Assembly (NCBI RefSeq): GCF_004322775.1
Contig: NZ_CP036403.1
Coordinates: forward strand, 1,922,001-1,986,000
Direction of reading: 5' to 3'
DNA from: Ornithinimicrobium sufpigmenti
GTDB lineage: Bacteria > Actinomycetota > Actinomycetes > Actinomycetales > Dermatophilaceae
Length of the DNA: 64,000 nucleotides
Shown piece after piece: positions 58,016-64,000 of this stretch. Every line of letters begins with the position of its first letter. The first letter of the stretch is position 1. The notes under the pieces are model-generated. The model worked only from the letters and a program-made list of their open reading frames with translations. It did no database searches and was not told the DNA's origin. The position numbers were made by a program, and so were the translations under genes.

Positions 58016-60627
58016 GCACCACCGCCCGGGACCCCTTCGTGCCGGGGTCTCCCTGCACGGACAACGACCGGATCCGCACCGCGCTGACCCCCGTCTGGGT
58101 CTCCCGCGTGAACCTCTTCCCCTACCTGTCGCTGTCCGACTCGGACCGGGTCGCCGCCGACGAGGAGGCCCTGGAGCAGCTGGCCGCGCTGGAGCGGCTG
58201 CGGGCAGGGCTGGCCGAGGAGGTCGACGCCGAGCTCACCGAGCTGGTCGACCTGGACCGGGAGCGGGCCAGCCGCGACTGGCTGCCCCTGCGGCGGGCCG
58301 CCCGCGCCGGCCGCCGGCCCAAGGACCGTCAGGTCCACGACCCGGACCTGCGGCAGCGGCCCTCGCTCGGGCACTGGCTGGCGAGCTGGCAGCGGCAGGA
58401 CGCCGTCCTGGTCGACCTGGACGGCTCCTTCGACGCGGCGGTCGCCCGCGAACGTCTGGTCGTGACCGCCTGGGCGCAGGACGAGGACGTCCAGCGCAGC
58501 ACGGTGATGACCAGCCGGTCCCTCTTCCGGGCGGTCCAGTCACGGGCCGGGGCGGTGGACGGCCTGACCAAGCGGCAGCGCAAGTCCGAGTCCTCGCTGG
58601 TCACCTACGTCGGGCGCTCGACCAGCAAGGTCAGCCCGTTCTCCCGCTACACCGGCACCGCCTTCCACCAGCTCGGTGAGGCTGCGGGCGCCCTGGGGGA
58701 GGAGCACCGCAGCGTCGTGGCGCTCCGCCGGCTGCTCGTGCGCCGGGCCGCCCGGCGGCTGGCGCAGGACCCGGTCGCCCGGCGTGCCCTCTCCTGGCGG
58801 GTCTCCGACGCCGTGCGCACCGAGGACGACGTGCTCGTCGTGCACCGGCGCGACTACGTCACCCAGGCCGCCAACAAGTCCGACGTGGTCTCCGAGAGCG
58901 ACGTCCGGCTGCCCCTCAGCGGCTCCTGGGGCGCGGTATGGAGCGAGGTCCGGACCGTCTCCGGGCGGCCCTGGGCCGACCTCGTCACGGCCCTGACCGA
59001 CCGGTTCGGCTGGGGCGCAGACCGCGCCGACGACATCATCGCGGCGCTCGTCGACCTCCAGGCACTGACGCCGGACATCCCCATCCGCGAGCAGGAGGAC
59101 GACTACCTGCCCCGCTGGGGGCGCTTCCTGCAGGACATCCCCGGCGAGGCCGCAGCGACGATGGCCGCCGCGGTGCAGGCCGGGCTGGAGGGCGAGCGCC
59201 TGCTGGCCGCAGCGCCCGCCGCGGACCGCGTGCACCAGGTGGAGCGGACCGAGGCCGCCTGGACGGCCGCCGTCGGGGAGCCGGTCGAGAACCCCTTCGC
59301 CGAGGACTGCTACGTCTCCACCGGTGCCCCGGCCGACGGGGCCCGCGTGCAGACGTGGGCGCAGCAGGTGGACGACCTCGCCCCGATGCTGGTGGTGATG
59401 GACGACCAGCGGCTGCTGGCCGCTGCCCTCGAGGCGACCTTCGTCGACCACTTCGGTGCCGGCGGCACGTGCCACGACCTGCGCCGCTTCGCCCGCCAGG
59501 CCTACGACACCTTCCCGCTCACCCAGCAGCTCCTCGCCGGCTCGGTCCCCGCGCCGATCCGGCACATCGTCCAGCCGCTGCTGGAGGCGCGGACCATCGT
59601 CGCCGACCACCTGGTGGAGCTGGGCCGCAGCGGCGGCGAGTCGGTGTCCGTCGACCTCGACGAGCTGGCCCGCGCCGCCGACCGGGTCCCGGACCGCGAG
59701 TGGGACCTGTCCCGGTCGACGACCGCCTTCGGCCAGCCTGCAGGGGAGCAGTTCGTCCTCAACCACCTCTACGGCGGCCGCGCCCGCTACTTCAGCCGGT
59801 TCCTCGCCGAGCAGCCCCCGCAGGTGCAGGAGCAGCTGCGGCAGGTCATCGAGCAGGGCCGCCCGGCCGACGCCCGCCACCTGCACCTTCGCCCGGCGCT
59901 GGGCTTCAACGCCAACCTCGGGCCACTGCTCACCGAGCACGAGATGCGGCTCACCGACGAGCCCGCCGGCCCGCGGGCGGTGCTCTCGATCGACGACCTG
60001 GCCCTCCTGCACCGGCCCTCCTCGGGGCTGCGCCTGGTCCACCGTGCGAGCGGGGACCCGGTCGAGGTCCTCTACACCGGCTTCCTCGTCCCGCACGCCC
60101 TGCCCTCCGAGGAGATGCTCCTGGCCATGGTGTCCGGCGCTCCATACTTCTCCTTCAGCGAGCTCACCCTCGACCTGCACGCGCGGCTCCAGCAGCTCCC
60201 GGCCGGCACCGCGTCGTCCGCGCCCCGCATCCAGCACCGCGACCTGCTGCTGTTCCGGCAGCGCTGGGCGGTGGACGCTCAAGACCTTGCACCACCCGCC
60301 ATGTCGAGCGACCCGGCCGAGCACTTCCGGGCCGTCACCGCCGCCCGCCTCGCCCTCGGCCTGCCTGCGCAGGTCTTCGCCCGCCCGCTGTTCGGGCGGC
60401 AGGTCAGCCCGATGGAGCGGGCGATGAGCGCCCGCCCCCAGCTGCTCGACCTCGGCTCCCGGCTGCACGTCGGCACCCTGCCGCGGCGGCTGGAGCCGCT
60501 GGGCGAGCACGTCCTCCTCGAGGAGTACCACCCCCATCCCTCGGTCCACGGCGTCCCCTCGCCGCGCGGCCGCCACGCCACCGAGCTGTTCTTCGAGATC
60601 GCTCTCGCCCCAGGAGGTCACCGATGA
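58012..60627 (+). CDS. Lantibiotic dehydratase, glutamylation (LanB N-terminal) protein
   Basis: An 871-residue LanB-type protein lacking the C-terminal elimination domain, as in split thiopeptide dehydratases. It activates Ser/Thr of the precursor by transferring glutamate from glutamyl-tRNA. Features: VSRVNLFPYLSLSDSDRVAA near the N-terminus, LVTYVGRSTSKVSPFSRYTG, LNHLYGGRARYFSRFLAEQP, RPALGFNANLGPLLTEHEMR, and FARPLFGRQVSPMERAMSAR near the C-terminus. ATG 58012 overlaps the permease stop. The next gene supplies a SpaB_C-type elimination or related domain. A Ser-rich core of the adjacent precursor is the expected substrate. Confidence 0.93.
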   Translation: MSTTARDPFVPGSPCTDNDRIRTALTPVWVSRVNLFPYLSLSDSDRVAADEEALEQLAALERLRAGLAEEVDAELTELVDLDRERASRDWLPLRRAARAGRRPKDRQVHDPDLRQRPSLGHWLASWQRQDAVLVDLDGSFDAAVARERLVVTAWAQDEDVQRSTVMTSRSLFRAVQSRAGAVDGLTKRQRKSESSLVTYVGRSTSKVSPFSRYTGTAFHQLGEAAGALGEEHRSVVALRRLLVRRAARRLAQDPVARRALSWRVSDAVRTEDDVLVVHRRDYVTQAANKSDVVSESDVRLPLSGSWGAVWSEVRTVSGRPWADLVTALTDRFGWGADRADDIIAALVDLQALTPDIPIREQEDDYLPRWGRFLQDIPGEAAATMAAAVQAGLEGERLLAAAPAADRVHQVERTEAAWTAAVGEPVENPFAEDCYVSTGAPADGARVQTWAQQVDDLAPMLVVMDDQRLLAAALEATFVDHFGAGGTCHDLRRFARQAYDTFPLTQQLLAGSVPAPIRHIVQPLLEARTIVADHLVELGRSGGESVSVDLDELARAADRVPDREWDLSRSTTAFGQPAGEQFVLNHLYGGRARYFSRFLAEQPPQVQEQLRQVIEQGRPADARHLHLRPALGFNANLGPLLTEHEMRLTDEPAGPRAVLSIDDLALLHRPSSGLRLVHRASGDPVEVLYTGFLVPHALPSEEMLLAMVSGAPYFSFSELTLDLHARLQQLPAGTASSAPRIQHRDLLLFRQRWAVDAQDLAPPAMSSDPAEHFRAVTAARLALGLPAQVFARPLFGRQVSPMERAMSARPQLLDLGSRLHVGTLPRRLEPLGEHVLLEEYHPHPSVHGVPSPRGRHATELFFEIALAPGGHR

Positions 60628-61811
60628 CACCCCTTCCCAGCACCGTCATGCGCTCGCTGCGCGTGAACTACCACGCACCCGACAAGACCGCCTTATTGCA
60701 CGACTGCCTCCTGCCGCTGGCGCGCGCGGCGCGGTCCCGGCCCGGGGTGCACTCGGCCTGGGTCCAGTCGCACTGGCGCTTCGGCCCGCACGTGTCCTTC
60801 TACGTGCACGGCGAGCGGGGCACGGTCGACCAGCTGCTCACCGAGGTCCGGTATGCCGTCTCGCACCTCGTCCAGGCAGTCCCGTCCGAGCAGCCGGTCA
60901 CCGACGAGGAGTGGGGCGCAGCCTCCGTCGAGCTGGGCCGGCTCGAGCTGGTCGAGCCGCCCTACGTCCCCGTCCGTGCGGACAACACGACGGAGCTGGT
61001 CGACGGAGGGCCGACCGACACCTTCCTGCGCACGACCCGGGCCGTGGAGGTCAAGGGCCGGGTGCTCGGGGCGGGGCTGGACTGCCTGCTCGACGACGAG
61101 GGCCAGCCGCTGCAGGGCCGGGCAGCGACGGACGCCGCCTTCCGCGGTATGGCGGCGCTGGCCTCCAGCTACCCGACCTGGGGTCTGGTCTCGGGCTACC
61201 AGGCCTTCCTGTCCCACTGGAAGGAGTACCTCTACTGGGTCGACGAGGACGCCCGGCTGAGCTCGCCGCTGATGCAGGCCTGGCAGGAGCAGAGCGTCAA
61301 CCTCAACGCCCTCGTCCAGCTGGCCCACGAGCGACGGCCCGGGACCAGCACGGGCGACCACGTCCTGGACCGGTGGTTCGCCTGGATCGACGCCGAGCTG
61401 CCGGACGCCGAGGCGCTGGCGGCGACCGGCGACGTGCTGCCCTACCCGCACTCCTCCCGGCTGGAACGGGCGGCCACCTTCGGCGACGCCACCCGCATCC
61501 AGTGGTCCGGCTCCGACGAGCGCGAGTACAGCGACTTCCACACCGCCTTCCGACAGCTGGACTTCTCCAAGCTCGGCAACGGCACCGACTTCGCCGCCTA
61601 CCGCTTCCTCATCAACACCTTCTTCGAGCTGCTGCCCCTGATGGGCATCACCCCGATGCAGCGCTACTCCCTGGCGTTCATGTTCACCGAGTCGGCCCAG
61701 GCCGTCGTCGGGGAGCGCTGGGAGGAGACGATCGCCAAGGCGGTCGCCCGGCAGAAGGCCGCCGACCCCGAGGTGGAGCCGACCCTGCCCTGGAGGGGCG
61801 AGCATGTCTGA
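60624..61811 (+). CDS. Thiopeptide-type bacteriocin biosynthesis protein (SpaB_C-like)
   Basis: A 395-residue protein of the SpaB_C/thiopeptide-type family. It begins SLRVNYHAPDKTALLHDCLL and VNYH/WVQSHWRFGPHVSFYV, typical of the family, and ends with a helical region (YSLAFMFTESAQAVVGERWE). In thiopeptide clusters one paralogue removes glutamate to form dehydroalanine (elimination), another performs the [4+2] closure giving the pyridine. Only one copy is visible here, so I do not choose between the roles; a second may lie beyond the window. ATGA overlap with the dehydratase gene shows a tight pair. Confidence 0.88.
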   Translation: MTPLPSTVMRSLRVNYHAPDKTALLHDCLLPLARAARSRPGVHSAWVQSHWRFGPHVSFYVHGERGTVDQLLTEVRYAVSHLVQAVPSEQPVTDEEWGAASVELGRLELVEPPYVPVRADNTTELVDGGPTDTFLRTTRAVEVKGRVLGAGLDCLLDDEGQPLQGRAATDAAFRGMAALASSYPTWGLVSGYQAFLSHWKEYLYWVDEDARLSSPLMQAWQEQSVNLNALVQLAHERRPGTSTGDHVLDRWFAWIDAELPDAEALAATGDVLPYPHSSRLERAATFGDATRIQWSGSDEREYSDFHTAFRQLDFSKLGNGTDFAAYRFLINTFFELLPLMGITPMQRYSLAFMFTESAQAVVGERWEETIAKAVARQKAADPEVEPTLPWRGEHV

Positions 61812-63465
61812 GACCACGCTCGTCCGGCCGGCAGTCCTTCCTGACATCGACATCCCGGCATCGCCGGTGATGCGCCTGCGACGGTCCGTGCACGTGCGCA
61901 CCCTGGAGCACCGCGGGGTGGCGGTGAGCGCCGGCCACGACGCGGTCGTGCTGGACGGCGCTGCGGCCGAGCAGCTCTGGCTCGCGCTCGAACCCCGGCT
62001 GCGGCAGGGCGTCAGCGCCGAGGCGCTGCTCGCCAGCGTGCCGGAGCGTGCCCGCCGGGTCACCGACGGCCTGTGGCAGCAGCTGGTCGACCACCGGCTG
62101 CTCTGCGTCGCCGGGTCGGTGGGGGAGGAGACCGTGTTCGCCGCAGGCCCGTTGGCGGAGCACTTCGAGCGCACGGCCCAGGACCCTGGTCGAGCGATGG
62201 CCCGCGCCCGGGTTGCCACCGTCCAGGTGGCCGGCGACCCCGCTCTGGCCGAGGCACTGCGCGGGGTACTGACGGAGACGGGCATCCTCGTCGACGCACG
62301 GACCGACGCGCAGGACCTTCCCCTTGCCGGGCTGACCCGGGAGTATGCCGTCCTCACCCTCCGGCTCGCTGCCGAGCGGCACCACGTCCTGGTGGCGCGG
62401 GCGGGAGGGTACCGGCTCGTCGGCCCGTTGCCTGCCGGCGAGGCCGAGCGGGCAGCACTGCGCCGCTGGCTGGACCTGCGTGCTGGTGAGGCGGTGACCC
62501 CGCTGTGGTCACGCGACCGGGTCGCCGACTCGCTCGCGGCGGCGCAGGCCGTGCTGGTGCTGCTGGAGATCCTCGGTGAGGCCTCCCCGGCCGGCCCGGC
62601 GCCGGTCTTCCACGTCACCTCGCCCGACGTGGTGGCCGAGCGGCATCCTCTCGCCGTCCTGCCCTCGCTGGGCCCGGCGGACCACGTCGTCGACCTCGAC
62701 GAGGTGCTCACTGCCAGCGATGCTGCCGTGCCGGTGGACGACGTCCTGCGGGCGGCCGAGCCGCTCTGGTCGGGCCCGCTGACGACGTGGCGCGGACCGG
62801 TGCCCGGCGCCCTGCCGCAGCTGCCCATCGGGCTGGCCATCGCCGGGACCGGTGCAGGTGCGGCTCCTGCCGGACCGGCGAGTACGGGCGCGACCGAGGT
62901 GGTGGGCGTGGGTCTCGACACGGCCGATGCCCGTCTCTCCTGCGTGGAGCAGCTGGTCGAGCGCGAGACCGGCCTGTCGGTCGGGCGCTCCGCGGCTGCA
63001 GCTGTGGCCAGGGCGGTGACGCGGGCCGTCATGGACGGCCTCTGGCTACCGGACCGCCAGGCTCCAGCAGTGACGACGCCGCTGGCGCGCCGCCTCCTGC
63101 AGGCGCTCACCCTGCGCGAGGGAGTGCCGGTGACCCTGCGCTCCGGCTCGACCCGGGGGCCGCTGCCGCTCACCCGCGTCGAGGTGCTCGACGAGCGCGG
63201 CAGGCGCCTGGCCACCGGTCTGGCGGCCGAGCCCGATCGGGCGGTCGAGGAGGCGCTGCTGGCAGGGCTCGGGGCGGTCCAGGCGGCCCCGCACGGGGTC
63301 AGCGTGAGCACCGCTCCGATGCCACGGCTGCCCAGCACCCAGGAGAACCTTGTCCGCTGGGCGTTGGCGTCCGGTCCGGTGGTCCGTCGCCCGGCCGGCT
63401 CGCCGCTCTGGTCCGCACTCGGGCTCCATGCCTGCATCGCCGACGGTCCGGAGGACCAGGCATGA
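61804..63465 (+). CDS. Ocin-ThiF-like TOMM partner protein
   Basis: A 553-residue protein. The first 100 residues look like a PqqD-like leader-recognition winged helix (AVVLDGAAAEQLWLALEPRL, VTDGLWQQLVDHRLL). The centre is a degenerate E1/ThiF-like fold (VATVQVAGDPALAEALRGVL; TREYAVLTLRLAAERHHVLV). The C-terminus is variable. Such F-proteins bind the precursor leader and hand it to the YcaO cyclodehydratase, whose gene follows with an ATGA overlap. It starts eight bases before the previous stop. No ATP-binding site is obvious, consistent with a scaffold role. Confidence 0.78.
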   Translation: MSETTLVRPAVLPDIDIPASPVMRLRRSVHVRTLEHRGVAVSAGHDAVVLDGAAAEQLWLALEPRLRQGVSAEALLASVPERARRVTDGLWQQLVDHRLLCVAGSVGEETVFAAGPLAEHFERTAQDPGRAMARARVATVQVAGDPALAEALRGVLTETGILVDARTDAQDLPLAGLTREYAVLTLRLAAERHHVLVARAGGYRLVGPLPAGEAERAALRRWLDLRAGEAVTPLWSRDRVADSLAAAQAVLVLLEILGEASPAGPAPVFHVTSPDVVAERHPLAVLPSLGPADHVVDLDEVLTASDAAVPVDDVLRAAEPLWSGPLTTWRGPVPGALPQLPIGLAIAGTGAGAAPAGPASTGATEVVGVGLDTADARLSCVEQLVERETGLSVGRSAAAAVARAVTRAVMDGLWLPDRQAPAVTTPLARRLLQALTLREGVPVTLRSGSTRGPLPLTRVEVLDERGRRLATGLAAEPDRAVEEALLAGLGAVQAAPHGVSVSTAPMPRLPSTQENLVRWALASGPVVRRPAGSPLWSALGLHACIADGPEDQA

Positions 63466-64000
63466 CTGCCCTCGCGGCAGCGCCGCCGCAGCCGGTGGAC
63501 GCGCTGCTCCTGACCCTCATCCGGGCCGGCCGTGCCACCGAGACGTCGGGCGCCCGCACCGTCGAGCTGTTCGCCGACGATTCCGAGCTGCTCCTCGGCG
63601 TGCCACCGGCGACGGAGCAGCACGGCTGCCTGGACTGCGCGACCCTGTGGCGTCAGGACACCAGCGCCCTCACGCCCGGCACCGGCGCCCGTGACTGGCT
63701 GACCACACCGCCGTGGTCGGATCTGGTCCACGCCCTCCTCGGGCACCACACCCGGGCGCTGCAAGGTCCAGCAGCAACACCGCATACCTTCACCACAGCG
63801 CTCCAGACCGCCGTCACCACGCCCGTTCCTGGCGCGACCGTGACCGTCCTGCGCCGCGACGACGCCACCGTGGACTCCTACCGGTTCCTCCGGCACCCGG
63901 CCTGCCTCCGCTGCGGCCCCCTGGCGGACCGCTCCACCGCCACCGCGCTGGACCTTCGCAGTCCGCAACCCGCCCTCGCGGGCACGCTACGCGTCCGGCC
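63462..64000 (+). CDS. Probable YcaO-type TOMM cyclodehydratase, N-terminal part
   Basis: The first 179 codons of a gene cut by the window end. Two cysteine pairs, GCLDCATLW (about residues 52-60) and PACLRCGPL (about 146-154), form a probable zinc tetrathiolate, as in the N-terminal region of thiopeptide cyclodehydratases fused to YcaO. The YcaO ATP-binding core itself is not inside the window, so the call rests on the N-terminal pattern and position after the ThiF-like gene (ATGA overlap). The enzyme would convert cysteines of the precursor to thiazolines. Confidence 0.65.
   Translation, partial: MTALAAAPPQPVDALLLTLIRAGRATETSGARTVELFADDSELLLGVPPATEQHGCLDCATLWRQDTSALTPGTGARDWLTTPPWSDLVHALLGHHTRALQGPAATPHTFTTALQTAVTTPVPGATVTVLRRDDATVDSYRFLRHPACLRCGPLADRSTATALDLRSPQPALAGTLRVR

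Noticed and set aside
58540..60630. 696-codon minus-strand open frame opposite the lantibiotic dehydratase gene
   Set aside because: No start context or family motif; antisense shadow.
60693..63968. 1091-codon minus-strand open frame opposite the thiopeptide biosynthesis genes
   Set aside because: Low-complexity Ala/Arg/Ser translation; antisense shadow.

Overview
This 64 kb window is very GC-rich, densely packed DNA from an actinobacterium, with many GTG/TTG starts and ATGA/GTGA stop-start overlaps. Gene content (Lsr2-type domain, NarL/DesK two-component system, actinobacterial Liv-type and CUT1 sugar ABC systems, a phosphatidylcholine-synthase-like enzyme) fits a Micrococcales lineage such as the Intrasporangiaceae/Ornithinimicrobium-Serinicoccus group. 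That placement is inference from style and gene content, not from a marker gene. No rRNA, tRNA, CRISPR array, integrase or transposase was recognised.

Left part (1-17 kb). A nitrate/sulfonate/thiamine-precursor-type ABC transporter (permease and lipoprotein, the latter cut by the window edge) faces an NAD-malic enzyme. Next is a 5-oxoproline module resembling the Bacillus kip/ycs locus: pxpC, pxpB, an NRAMP-related transporter, a YcsI-family hydro-lyase and a luciferase-like monooxygenase on the minus strand, with divergent pxpA. After a universal stress protein come a GntR(YtrA)-ABC operon with a palindromic operator, and a beta-glucoside operon (binding lipoprotein, two permeases, GH1 glucosidase, LacI repressor) behind a perfect 18-bp LacI-type operator.

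Middle part (17-31 kb). This is a mixed housekeeping/accessory stretch: phosphatidylcholine-synthase-like enzyme, tricorn-like protease, VOC protein, AraC regulator, DUF421 protein, an alpha/beta hydrolase with an acyl-CoA-dehydrogenase-like monooxygenase, a pRiA4b ORF-3 family protein, small hypothetical proteins, an ERCC4 nuclease fused to an Lsr2 DNA-binding tail, and a TRIC-type channel.

Right-middle (31-53 kb). A carboxylate uptake/activation cluster has an IclR regulator with a degenerate acyl-CoA-synthetase homologue on one strand. On the other strand is a complete Liv-type ABC transporter interleaved with a FadD-like ligase and ending in a PaaK-like ligase. It is followed by a 2-hydroxy-acid (glycolate-like) cluster: GlcG/HbpS protein, fused FAD/FeS 2-hydroxy-acid dehydrogenase and serine/alanine-glyoxylate aminotransferase, divergent from a CaiB-type CoA-transferase, an enoyl-CoA hydratase and a GntP permease. 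Two promoter regions here share a YTTCC-N7-GGAAR palindrome, suggesting one regulator. A flavin monooxygenase closes the block.

Right end (53-64 kb). This is the left part of a thiopeptide-type RiPP gene cluster: a 61-residue precursor with a Ser/Cys-only style core, an ABC exporter, a split lantibiotic dehydratase, a SpaB_C/thiopeptide-type protein, an ocin-ThiF-like partner and the start of a probable YcaO cyclodehydratase that runs off the window. Upstream sits a divergent histidine kinase/response regulator pair bracketed by two tiny peptide genes (47 and 32 codons) that share a PGxC[N/D]I...[F/Y]C pattern. These peptides and the unusual core are the most novel-looking elements of the window.
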